Source: Hydnum rufescens UP504
Lineage: Eukaryota; Basidiomycota; Agaricomycetes; Cantharellales; Hydnaceae
Reading direction: 5' to 3'
Assembly: GCA_014904985.1 (NCBI GenBank)
Contig: MU128911.1
Location: 381,118 to 445,117 of the forward strand
Length of the DNA: 64,000 bases
Positions 1 to 10,800 of this stretch are shown piece by piece. The notes beneath the pieces are model-generated. The model worked only from the letters and a program-made list of their open reading frames with translations, was not told where the DNA came from and made no database searches. Every line of letters begins with the position of its first letter. Position 1 is the first letter of the stretch. The position numbers and the translations under genes are program-made.

Positions 1-615
1 TGGAATCGAGTGAAACCCCAGTCACACTCCTCAGCGACAAATCGATGGTGGGCATCTGCAGGCAATGTCAATACTTATCGGGAGAAGGCAATGCAGCGAG
101 GCGCGTCATGACACCCACGGCTGACGACGTAAGTCCCAGGATCATGAATATTTGACATGACCAAGGCAAATTGCGCACAGGCGTGCCATCCCTCTGCAGC
201 GGTTTTGGGATCTGCATAGTCGAGATATATAGATACAGACTCATTTGGGGGTGCATTTGAGTTGCCAGTCGGAAAAAGGAGAATGCGCCTAGAGTGGGAA
301 TAGTTCAGTGGTCTTGCCATGCAGCAAAAGATCTAGCACAGCACCATCTGTGACCCCCACAGTCAAACTCGGGGCCAGTAATCTTCTTCTCTAACGATTT
401 CCATTTGGTGAGCCGCCATGTGAAGACTTTGAAATCCTCTACATCGTGCCCAAGTTCGGGCATGTTCTTCGTTGCGAAAGCTTCATCTGCAAACAAATAG
501 ATCAACACTTGGTCCAGAGATGCATTGCTTCGTACTGACGGTCATGAACCGTCACGGGCTCATCCACATCCATGATAGTTGATGGTGACTGAGCTTTGTC
601 GTCCAAGATTTCCAT
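1..615 (-). CDS. Ubiquitin-specific protease, USP7/UBP15 type, N-terminal MATH part (3' end off window)
   Basis: Deubiquitinase that removes ubiquitin from target proteins; only the 5' part is here. Start ATG at 615-613. Exons read 615-540, 486-345, 288-119 and 55-1, with GT-AG introns of 53, 56 and 63 nt that restore one frame. The spliced product has a short acidic leader, then a MATH/TRAF-like domain: DFKVFTWRLTKWKSLEKK, then GPEFDCGGHRWRILLFP, SVSIYLDYAD, FALVMSNIHDPGTYVVS and HHRFVAEECDWGFTRF. These match the MATH domain that precedes the C19 catalytic domain in USP7, fission yeast Ubp21/22 and yeast Ubp15. The catalytic domain lies left of base 1, so activity cannot be judged. The family call rests on recalled motif similarity; the splice sites are seen directly. 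Confidence 0.85.
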
Positions 616-3524
616 CGGTTGTGTGTCGGTCTAGGGAACGCAATGCCGGTTAGGGTCATGAATGCAGACACGGGGGGGGATAAAGGTGATAAGGTACCAT
701 GGCCATTCGGATACACGTCAATATGCGTCCAGATGATAGAGAGTCCCGGCGTCGCCGAGGTTGGCGCGATGGGTTCCAGAGGTTTCGGAATCAAAGTGTG
801 ACTAAGGCTCAAGATCGTTCAGCTAGTAAATTTTCACCATCACTTAGCTCAACCAATCAAAGCCCATCCACTCTGGTCTCTTTCATCAGGATGAGTGTCG
901 CTCTGCAAGTCGCTTGCCCCCTCCGCTTTTCTTCTTTTTTTTCTCTTTTTTCTCTTTTTTCTCTCTTTCCCCCTGTGTCCATCGCCTCTGCATGATCCTT
1001 AAAGTATCCGACATGGATCATCTAGCACCCTATGGTGCAGTTGGTTCACCAGCCTTTCCGCTGGTTGTTGTCGGTCATGAGTCAATTTCGTGCTAGAAAA
1101 ATCCAGTGCCTCTTCGATGCCTCCGGCGCGATGAGAAGGTCAGCGTCTTGCTGTCATCTCCCATCGTCAGCATACGCTGGTCCAGAGTCCTGGTCTTGTT
1201 GTCGTGGAGATATGGGACTGTGGCTGCATTCACTTGCCCTAACCAACCATATTCCTTTCCCGCCCAACCCACATTCTCTTCCATATCTCCGAGCTTTGTA
1301 ATTTGTCCCAATTATGTATTTCCTGCTATCGGTGTACGTCAACCTGTCTGCTCATGCGTTTCACTTGCGGACTTGTGCGCCACGATTGGACATACGAGGC
1401 TGGGTAACTTTGTCCCTCTGGTGATTTGCTCGTCCAGACAACGAAAATACCTCATAATTTTGTCGCAGTCCTTGAACTTCGGTCCCATACTGTATCGTAT
1501 GTGATCCGTCGGTGGATTTGGTGTCATAGCGGTAAAGAGGACGAGTCAAGTTCCTATTGTACAGCAAAATGGATATCGACGTAAGAATAAACGATGAAAT
1601 CGGCGGGGACCCGAAGTGTTGCCCCATGAATCCACACATAAATATCGTGGCCGCTTTGGTGCATGTTGTTCAGTGTTCGCTGGCGAGAGGTAGGTGGTAC
1701 CCATGACTGTGACCATCTGAGGTCACTTGGACTCCATGTAGCGACGATCCAGTGGGATTGATAAAGGTATAGTCGCGCCTCTCTAATTGAAGTATTTAAG
1801 TATTTCCTGGCTCGATGGACACCAAAGTTATGCTTACTCCAGGAGGCTTAGGGAGATCTGAGGTGCGCGAGGTGCTGCGATTCGGTTACCACAAGAGAGA
1901 GGGATTTCATCCCCGATTCGTGTATTATTATTCCTTCCTTATCCGCAGAAACATTCGGCGTCCTCAAGGACAGTAACACTGTGGAGAGTCGAAGACGATG
2001 CGTGCGCAGTACCTGCGAAGAATGGGCCGAGACCGCCGAATGTATCGCCGCCGAGAACGAAAATCAACATACTAAGCCATCACCACAATCGACGCCTTCG
2101 TGCCCAGATCTTATTTGGCACGTTTTCCTTCAACCGACCACGTCCCATTCTTCAACACCAATGGGCCGAAAACTGGATTGCGCGACCACGTTCATTAGTT
2201 TCCTCGCGCTCGATTTCCCCAGAAGGCCGATTCTATGAGTTTACCATTCATCAGTAGGCGAAGCGGTGATTATTGGTGCAGGCTCAACATTCTCAGCGTA
2301 AATCTTCTTCGGCATTGATAGTATCTGTCTACGCAGTGACTAAAATGTGATCAGTTCCCAGAAATAGGCAGCGAGTTTAAGAATTAAACGGCCTGGAAAA
2401 AGAAAAGTTCTTAGTGTTTGATTTTCAATCTGATTCCATTAATGATCCTACAGTAAGGGTGGTATGGGCCTGCAATCTTTTGAAAATCACAGAATGTGAT
2501 GCTCGCTCTGGGCCACTGGGATCATATTCTTTTCGGGGAGAGACGGCACCATTTGCCCTAGTATCGACATGCTATCTGTCTTTGAATGCATCATCTGTGG
2601 TCCACCGTTGTCGAATTAGGGCGTTTCAGAGCTCAAATGAACCCAAGAGCAGCGTTTGAGACCAACTCAATTGATTTGACGTTGCTTTTGGTACCATTTT
2701 ACTATCGCGAAACACCCTAACAATATTGACATCGGCACCAGAAACACCTGATAATCGCGACTTTCTGGGCCCGACACGGTTTCTTCATGTGCTCAATGGC
2801 TCTATTCTCTTTCCAGCCTGTCTCTGAGTCTTTTCTATTCGGATATCTAGATCTTACCCACTCTGGAGACTGATGGTTGATGTGAACCGTTGGTGTTTTC
2901 CAAATTTGGGAATCCTTGGAGGTACCAGTGATCTTGGTGAGCTCTGGGTGATCCTGGTAAGGTCTGGGTGAACCCAGGGAAGCCAAAGTTCACTGCCACC
3001 TACCGGGAGCTAACCCAGAGCTAGATCAGGGCTTCCCGAGACCATTTTGGGCTTCCCCAGACCTGGTGACCCCAGAGCTTCTCAGGGGCTACTGCCCCCG
3101 AACCCCCAGCATTTTTTAGGCGGACCCAGGGCTAAAAAATAAGCCCCAGTGAGCCCAATTTTTTGAGCCTGAAAGTAAGAGTAACCTGGGGAAACTCATA
3201 TATACCAGAGCTAGTTAGCTAAGATGTGCCTATAGAGAATATCCTAGCTAACTAGGTACCTCTGGTTGATTGCCTCGGGTGGAGTTTACATTACTGACAG
3301 ATTTTATGTTTTTTCTGTGGCATGAATCTGCTCATCCTGGACAATGCATTGAAATGTTCGGACCCCTTGCCTGACGACCTCGGTGGACTATCAACTTCAG
3401 AGGGCGCTGGACGTGGCCGATCTTTCAATGCTCCGGCGCTGCTGGGGATCGCATGCTAGTTGCCACCCTTCTTGATCTTCTGACTTGCACCTTCAATGAC
3501 CCGCTGTGCTGTCAACCTGCTCTT
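616..3524. other. Intergenic stretch without a supported gene
   Basis: No conserved protein is recognisable. A pyrimidine tract (T-rich with scattered C) lies at about 925-973, which could be part of the promoter of the leftward deubiquitinase gene. An open frame without a start codon runs about 1982-2257 on the plus strand (roughly 91 codons, basic, ends TAG); it could be a stray exon but matches nothing I know. From about 2920 to 3140 the sequence is a degenerate patchwork of short CTGGGTGA-like and CCCCAGA-like words. A small hairpin follows at 3204-3265. Confidence 0.5.
3204..3265. repeat. Imperfect inverted repeat
   Basis: Arms of about 20 nt (CCAGAGCTAGTTAGCTAAG and, reversed, CCTAGCTAACTAGGTACCTCTGG without a few bases) pair around a loop near 3230-3240. 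It may be a remnant MITE end. No target duplication was found. Confidence 0.4.
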
Positions 3525-3700
3525 TTTCAACTATATGTGATGTTTCATTGCTCTTTCCTCTCTCCATTTCCTATTTTCACCGCGAGCGGGTTGCTGCCTT
3601 AGCTTATTAGCGTTATTACATGTAACGCGCACTTTTTCGCCTATATATGACATTCCATTGCTCTTCCCTTCTGCTTTCATATTCCTCCGTCTTGCCAGCC
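3525..3700 (+). promoter_or_regulatory. Tandemly duplicated TATA-type core promoter upstream of the esterase gene
   Basis: Two copies of a roughly 40 bp block lie about 110 bp apart. Each has a TATA-like CTATAT word (3531 and 3641) followed by a segment reading ATTCCATTGCTCTTCCC or a close variant and a pyrimidine stretch. The second copy sits about 55 bp before ATG 3701, a suitable distance for a core promoter. The duplication is seen directly; promoter function is inferred. Confidence 0.5.
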
Positions 3701-4909
3701 ATGAGATTCATCTGGACCCTCTCTGCTGCTTTTTCGGCTGCGAAGTCTTTTACTGCAAGAGGTGCCACTTCCACACTTTATCTGGTCGGTCGACAGCACT
3801 ATGGCCCCGCACCCCCCATCGACAGGCATCGAGGGGTACGTACACCTTTTTACTGGTCTCTCATACACACGTATCTTGACGACGGCACATTCACATGTAG
3901 GTGGGGTGTGGAAGTAGGCGCATACCTCCAGAACATCAATATCATTAACAAGGCTGCTAGCGGTCGCAGCGCCCGAAGCTACATCCGCGAAGGGAAATGG
4001 GCTGCTGTCCAGGCACTGCTAGTTCCAGGCGATTGTAAAAGCAGAACACCATTTCAATCTGGATTTCTCTTGCTCACATCGACTTGTATTCCGTCTAGTT
4101 ATAATACTCTCATTTGGACATAACGACGGCGGATCCCCATCAACAAGTGATCGCGCCTCTCTGTATGGGGAATCTGACACAGCTACAGAAACGATAACAC
4201 ATGCTGATGGCGTGGTTGAGGTGGTTCACACATTCCCATAGTCAGTCCCTCAGATCTTATCACACTGACTCCACTGTTAACCATTGTGATGCCAGTTATC
4301 TGTGGGTCATTTGCGACCATTTGGTTATCGTGGTTAATCCCACTGACAGCATTGCTCTCCTCTCCTACTAGGGAAGCCATGATAGCTGACGCTGAATCGA
4401 AGGGTGCCACCGCCATCATATCAAGTCAGACTCCCAATAATCCTTATGAGTTCTCATCAACTATTGTGGACGATCCTCCTCGCGTAAGTGGGATCTAAAC
4501 AGTGGGTCCTAGTCATGGGTATTTATGATGCGATAGTTTGTCAAATATGCTAGGGATGTAGCCGCTGCCAAGGTGGTTATCGTCACTGTCTTCGGTCGGT
4601 TTGGAGAGCTCATTATTCGCTTTACAGGGAGTCCCTTACGTGGATCATTTTGCTGTTCGCCCCTACCCCATCTCGAGCGCTATATCAGTTGTGAACTAAG
4701 TATCCATTTAGGCTGTGATATCTCTCTATGGGGAACTCGGAGGACCAACGACCGAGTCCTATTTTCCCAGGGATCATACCCATACAAATTCGGCCGGGGC
4801 GATCCAAGTGGCGCAGGCCTTCATAAGCGGTTTAAAGTGCCCTAGCGCCGAAGGCGCATTGGCTTTGTATATCAACTCTGTTGGTCAAGAGCTTGGGGCC
4901 AGGTGCTAG
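3701..4909 (+). CDS. Rhamnogalacturonan acetylesterase, CE12 (SGNH/GDSL), with one frameshift
   Basis: Secreted enzyme that removes acetyl groups from the rhamnogalacturonan I backbone of pectin. The exon path that restores homology is 3701-3835, 3901-4034, 4099-4240, 4296-4301, 4372-4483, 4537-4572, 4628-4654 and 4712-4909. All introns are GT-AG, 53-70 nt. Visible blocks: the nucleophile motif GDSTMA (only after skipping one extra C at about 3791), GRSARSYIREGKW, the oxyanion block FGHNDGG, GATAIISSQTPNNP and the catalytic pair in DHTHTNSAG. These align along their length with Aspergillus aculeatus RGAE. The N-terminus is a weak signal peptide. Exon 4 would be only 6 nt (see findings). The single-base insertion inside the catalytic motif means either a recent pseudogene or a sequence error. 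Confidence 0.82.
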
Positions 4910-6503
4910 CAATACATTAATGATGCCATAGGTCTCCATTGCGAGGGGGGGATTGATCCACTTCTTCGTTGGATTATGCATAATCATGTGACCCTAAATC
5001 CAGATATAGGCATCGCGAGGCACAGCATTCAACCGGACCATGACGAGAGGAGATGATTCCAGCCATTAGGAATCGCACCCCGTGCTGGAGACAGCTAGAC
5101 TGAGTGGCTGGACCAAGGAGTCCAATCAACCTGGGCTGGGAGGAGTCTGGGTTTTTCCATGCCCTGGGGACGCATGCCTGTCCACCTTCAGGTGCCTCTG
5201 CGAACACTAGAGCAACGTTTTCAATGTCAAATCAGGTTTCTCCATGGACATGTAACTCCACGAGGTCTTCAAGGGCAATCCTAAAGAGGGAAGAAAGCAT
5301 ATTTGGCTTTATATCAGCTAACCTCCGCCAAATGTATGTGGTAGGTACTACACATGAATATCCAGAACTTGCCACAGATTCTACCGGAGTAAATGGCAGT
5401 GCATTGCTGTCCTATTTGCTGCTAAAAACGATTGTATGCAGTGAGGAAAACTGCTGGACCTCGGTCATTAATGCCCGCCTGATTTTTGGATCAGTGGGCA
5501 CTGGAATGAGCGCTCGACAGATACCAAGCAACTTTTGCCATAGTTTCTGCGACGTAGGCCAGGATCCCCGCGAGCTCTATTAGTGCCTAGATCTGTGGGT
5601 CACGGATTTTTGGAGGAAATTTTGGTTGAAGCTACAGTCAACTCATGGGAAACCCTAGGTTCTGACGCCCACGGATTCCGCTGCCCAAACCAATACCTAG
5701 ATCCATTTTCCGGGATGCCCATCATCAGTGGTTAGAAGGGTTCTTGTTCTGTGGCTTTTAATTTTCACTCGTGGAATATGGAATTAATTACTCAACAATG
5801 GCATTGGCAGCTTTGGCGGCAATCTTCCGGCAACGAACGCTTCGTCCTGATCGCTGGCCACCCGTTTGTTTGTTTGTCTACTGGGCTCGGTGCTACCGTT
5901 GATAGATGACGACTCATTTATTTTTACCGGGCAGGCCAACACAATACTATTCAAGGTTTCTCGGAATCCAGGCAACATTACGGCCCTAGAGCAGCGAAGG
6001 AGCTCGGCAGAAAAACAGCGGAAGCACTCATAGCCGGAGGAAGGGGTAGACGAAGGTGACAGCGATGATAATACGGATGAAGAACTAGAAGGTGATGGAG
6101 ACTGGCCGAGGCACTGGAGAGGATAATAGTAGAAAAGCAGCAACTTAGATCCGCATTCACGGATTTTTGGAGCCCAAGGTATCCAAATTCCGGGTCAATG
6201 TTTTCGGCCCCTGAAGAGGTTGGCAGAGCCGTTCACGGATTTCAGAAGGGCAAATTCCATCCCGCGGATCAAGCCTCCAATAGGGTCATCGCAGTCCGCA
6301 GACCTGTTTAGACAGGTCTTGTGCTTCAAGCTTCCAAGCACATGCACAGCCGTCAACGGTGGTAGGTTGCTGCGGCCGGGTACGGCTTGAATACTATATG
6401 CACCGCAAATTGGTGCGAGGCAGTGCGATTATTTTTCAGAAAATCAGGTATAAAGGACCATAGGTCCGTCCGGTACTGTACCCTCCAACTGACGTACATC
6501 TCA
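4910..6503. other. Stretch without a supported gene
   Basis: Two longish open frames occur here, 5104-5583 (+, 159 codons) and 5784-6143 (-, 119 codons, Ser-rich). Neither has recognisable motifs, splice-consistent neighbours or gene-like composition, so I do not call them. The phrase ACGGATTTTTGGAG occurs at about 5606 and again near 6160, as part of a short dispersed repeat. Confidence 0.45.
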
Positions 6504-7454
6504 ATGTCCAGGCATTTTTGTTGCTGTATAGTGAGTCCCTCAGACTTACCGCCCACTTTTCTTCAGGACATGTGCTCATCGCCCGTATAGCCCGTGCGCT
6601 TCGGCGTCTTCGTAATAGCTCTTCTATCCTTCCTGGCCTCTTCTTTGCTCGCCGCGGCAGTCTGGTATTCCATCGCCCGTGAGTAGACATGCCAATTTCC
6701 TACTTTGGATTCTTGTTAAGTCCTCGCAGGTCCAGGGCAATTGAAAAATGTCAACTTGACCGGGGAGCTCAGGACCGCTTTCATTATAGTGGGGTCATTC
6801 GCGACAGCCGTCGCCGTCGTGTCGTTTCTCGGCCTCCTGGCTGCGGTCTTCCGGATACGTGGGCTAGTGGCTCTCTATGCCGGATTTTTATGGGTGGCCC
6901 TCTTGGCGAATATTGCGATTGGGTGAGTGCCTTCTTTAATCATACCCTAGGTCTCATGCTGATTGTTTATCAGCGCGTATTACATCTTCGTGCTTGTTCG
7001 ACACTTCCACAGCGACGTAAACTTTTGCAAAAACACACTCTCGAATGCCGTTCATGGCAATCTCACCACGACTACGACCAATGCAAACAGCCCTTGCATC
7101 AGTGGTACTGCGGCAAAGATCATATACATAGGGATTTTTGTTGCGGAGCTATTCGTTATGTTGTGTGAGTTGTAATTGGGCGACGCTCCTGATTACGTGC
7201 TTACACACTCACCTTTCCCCTCAGTTGCTACTATTATCGTCCATCGCTACAAACATCAACTCGAAGAGGAGGCCTGGAATAGGCCTGGGAAATATTTGTA
7301 CGCTGCACCAGTCCCCGTGGCTCACCCAGTCGGAATGTCCAACCTTGCACATGGCAACTCTGCGGAATTGGGGCCCTATCACCCTGTTGCGCGCACCGGC
7401 CCTGAGCCGTACCCATATGCTGCTCCTGAACACTCCCATGGCAACCATGTATGA
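6504..7454 (+). CDS. Four-transmembrane-helix protein of the mushroom CCCIPVRF type (tetraspan-like, function unknown)
   Basis: Exons 6504-6530, 6591-6678, 6730-6922, 6974-7164 and 7225-7454; introns 60, 51, 51 and 60 nt, all GT-AG, with frame kept throughout. The first exon encodes MSRHFCCCI and joins PVRFGVFVIALLSFL, a start I recall from many basidiomycete hypothetical membrane proteins. Predicted helices: FVIALLSFLASSLLAAAV, FIIVGSFATAVAVVSFLGLL, LYAGFLWVALLANIAIG with AYYIFVL, and IIYIGIFVAELFVMLFATII. The loop between helices 3 and 4 holds two cysteines and a Thr run, which resembles the large extracellular loop of tetraspanins. The C-terminal tail is rich in Pro, Tyr and His. No enzymatic motif is visible. 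The role is unknown; a membrane organiser or sensor is possible. Confidence 0.75.
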
Positions 7455-7766
7455 GGGTATCATGATCCCAAGAATTCTAATTTTCCTATATCTGTATCAT
7501 TATTCCCACGGACCATACCTTAATTCGATTGCGACGAATTTGTAGCTCGCCTGCGTTGATGCCGCATATTAGACCATACTGATCCTTGAGTGTTTTCGGA
7601 TCTTTGGTGGTCCTCATGTTTCTCAAAATCTCCCCGGTTTGGGGACCATTTGGAATCAGTCACGGGTGAGGAGTGACAGCAAATATGAGGGCTAGAGTAT
7701 GAGCGTGGCAAAGAGTGTCAGCGGATTGGGGCAGCCATCGGTACTTAGCACATACGTACCAGGCTT

Positions 7767-7789
7767 AATTATGAGGTCCCCTCATAATT
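7767..7789. repeat. Perfect 10 bp hairpin near the proposed Helitron 3' end
   Basis: AATTATGAGG, loop TCC, then CCTCATAATT. It is the only strong hairpin between the end of RepHel (7855) and flanking DNA, so it is the best candidate for the Helitron 3' terminal hairpin. Confidence 0.5.
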
Positions 7790-7854
7790 TGGGTCCGAGC
7801 TTCAGGTATCCCCTGGGAGTTGCAAAAAAAAAATTGGCACATTATATCCAAAGG

Positions 7855-10800
7855 TTAATCCAGAAATGTATACATGCTCAAGTCTTGTCCATAAGTCTCC
7901 AGTACATATGGTAGATTGGCATGACGGTCTTTATCCACCTGCAAGTGCTCCCTCATAGACACTTTACCTGGGCGGTCATCAGGAAGATTTCTAAGGCGGG
8001 AAACAGGAAATGGGGAACGAAATGCTATGCCTGCCAGAGTCTTCACCCTTGAAATGGCCACAAAAGAAAGTCCTAATGCAAAGTCCTTTGCACCAAGGTC
8101 AATTACAGCATGTTCAAGGGTCAAACCTTGGCTCTTATGAACTGTGATAGCATAGGCCAAAGTCAAGGAGAACTGAAGTCGAGAGCAAGTGCTGTTTCCT
8201 TTGTCCCATGTTGTTTTGAATGCAGGAATGGGTATGATAGGGTCATTGTGGTCTGAGGATTTGAATGCTTGCCATCGTTCATCTACTGGTCCTAGAAACA
8301 TATATAAGTTTTTTTGGATCACATACATTAGCATAAAACAAAATAGTATACCAGTATATCCTGGAAACCGAATGAGAATGGCAGCAGGAAGATCATGTTT
8401 AGGGTTACTTGTTGGGCGAAATAGGATCTTTTCCACAGTTCCATGAGATCCATTCACCAGGCCTAAGGGTCAGAAATTAGCAAAAATTATAAAATAAAAT
8501 AAAATAAATAAGTGCACTGACCAACATTGGTCCAAAGATTTCTTGTAAGCATAACATTTGCCCCTTCTGAAAGTGCAATTGTGTTCTCTAAGCCCTCTGC
8601 ATCATCTGATGAGGCCTTGGAAGCATCTGGGCCATGATTTTTTGACTTGCAAATGAGTACTGGTGTGTTGAGAGAAGCAAGTCAATGTGTATTGAAGGCA
8701 TTTACACCTTCATGAGTGGGAAGGTGTATTTCATTTGAAAATGCTGCTCTCTCAGCTTGGGGAAGATTCTCCCAGAAGTGGGGTTTAAGCAACTCATAGC
8801 CAGCATCAGAAAGATTCATGTCACAAATCTCCATAAGAGCATCTCGGAATGCAACTTGGACTGGATCATTGCCTTGCTGACAAAAGATATGCTGGAGAGT
8901 GATGGAGTGTTTGATTGACTGATAGAGTGCTCTCCCCTCAACTGCAAGGTTTGTTGGGTCCTTAACATCATAAGTTGTAAACAGGGGGGAGTCACCAACA
9001 GGAGGCAGCTGTGCAAAGTCACCAAAAAGGAGGAGACTGTAACCAGCAAGGATCTCATCATGGTGGCCTGGCTTGAATTGGCATGTTCGGCAATCCAGCT
9101 TTCCAGCCATTTTGCGCCCCACCATTGACTTCTCATCTAGAATGATGATTTTATAGTTCAACCAATGCTCCTGCATCTGTGCCAACTGTGTTCCAGATAA
9201 GGGCTTCCAGCCTTTCACTCCAATTGCACATCCACTGTTGATGGTGTACCCACGAATCCCAAATGCTGAGACACCTGTGGGTGCAAGGCAAATAACTGGT
9301 TGTGGAATGCCAAGGTCATCTGCAAGCACCTTGAGAGAAGTGCATATTGCGCCAATGAGGAATGACTTTCCAGTTCCAGCTGTACCATCTATGTTGATGT
9401 GAAGGGGAGGTGGAGGATTTGTGCCCTCCATAGGCATTACTGTTTGTTGAATGTGAGCCATGACACCCAGGAATATTTCACATTGTTCTCCTTTCAACAA
9501 GTGATAGTCGGTGAGTGGAAGTTCATTCTCAGCATCAGGAAGAGAGCGTTTCTGATCCTCAAGCCAGGATTCTGCTTGTGCAACCAGTTCAGCAGAACCT
9601 GAATTGGACACCCAGTCATATTGATCAACATCTCGACTGCCCAAGTGTGCAATGTTGGCTGCACCCTGATGGTTAGGTGCCAGACCTGCCTCATGCATCC
9701 AGGGGAGTCTATGGTTTGCTTCCTCTGGTGATCTGCATTGTCCTCATCACTACTGGACACATTGTCATCCTCATCTTCATGGGGAACTGGGAGACCATCA
9801 TGCAGAAGATTTGGGTGAGAAGCAAGGTATGCTTCCCACTCTTCAATCCATGTTGCCTCATCTTGCAGCCAGGGTTCATTTCCAAACCAAGGACGATGCA
9901 GAAGTAGCTTGCTGAAGCAATGGAGAGAATAGGAATCACCATTGGAGTCTGGTGAATAGCGAGGATAGATATTGACAATGTATTCAGGTGCACATGGGCG
10001 AGATTTCCACTTCTCTTTGGTGCCAGTGAGATCAAATTTTCATGCAAATTCAAGAAGACAGATGTCTGCATGACATTGGAGGCGATCCTGATACTTCTGG
10101 CAAATTGACCGTCGTTCCCAGAGATGAATCACCAAAGTCCAGTAGTGTGCCTTCCTCTGGTGAAACAGAGAGACTTTCGATGGGTATGAGAAGAGACTGA
10201 AAGGGGTCTTCTAAGGAGAATATGGGAGACTTCTTGGGCAGAATAGTCACGTTCAGCAACAAGACCAGAGAGAAATTTCTGGTAGGCTCGTTTGGCACCA
10301 CTCAACCCATCCATAGGCTGGTTCAAAACAGTTGAAAGAGCATCAAGGTAGCTGGCAGACTTTGACTCTGCTTTAGTGACATATTTTGAAGCATATGCCA
10401 AGACTGCATTAATGTTGAGTATTGGCTGGACATCAACATTAGCCCGCCAGCCCATGACAACAATGCGGCAGAAAGGATTCAACAGCTCATCATTTCAACA
10501 AGTGGAAAGTTCTGGAAAGCCACACTCATTTCTGAGGATTTCAGAGAAGTCATGTTTGTCTTTGGGATATTTGAAGCGACATTGTTCTTGTCCTGTTGAT
10601 TTTTTTTTTCGAAGACAGTAGCTGGTGCATTTGGTATGTCGTTGAAAGCAATTGAGCAGTTCTGCAAGCTCCTGCTGGGAATCTGTGAGAGTGTTCCAAA
10701 GTCAAGCAGAGGGATGAATGGGTGCTGGTGGTTGAGGAAGGTGTGGATGCCATGTGGAAACAATGGGGTCCCAAAATGCAATAAATCTCTGGACACTATT

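Noticed and set aside
5104..5583. 159-codon open frame on the plus strand
   Set aside because: No motif, no signal peptide, no splice-supported neighbours; composition looks like translated intergenic DNA.
5784..6143. 119-codon Ser-rich open frame on the minus strand
   Set aside because: Ser run comes from a low-complexity stretch; no supporting features.
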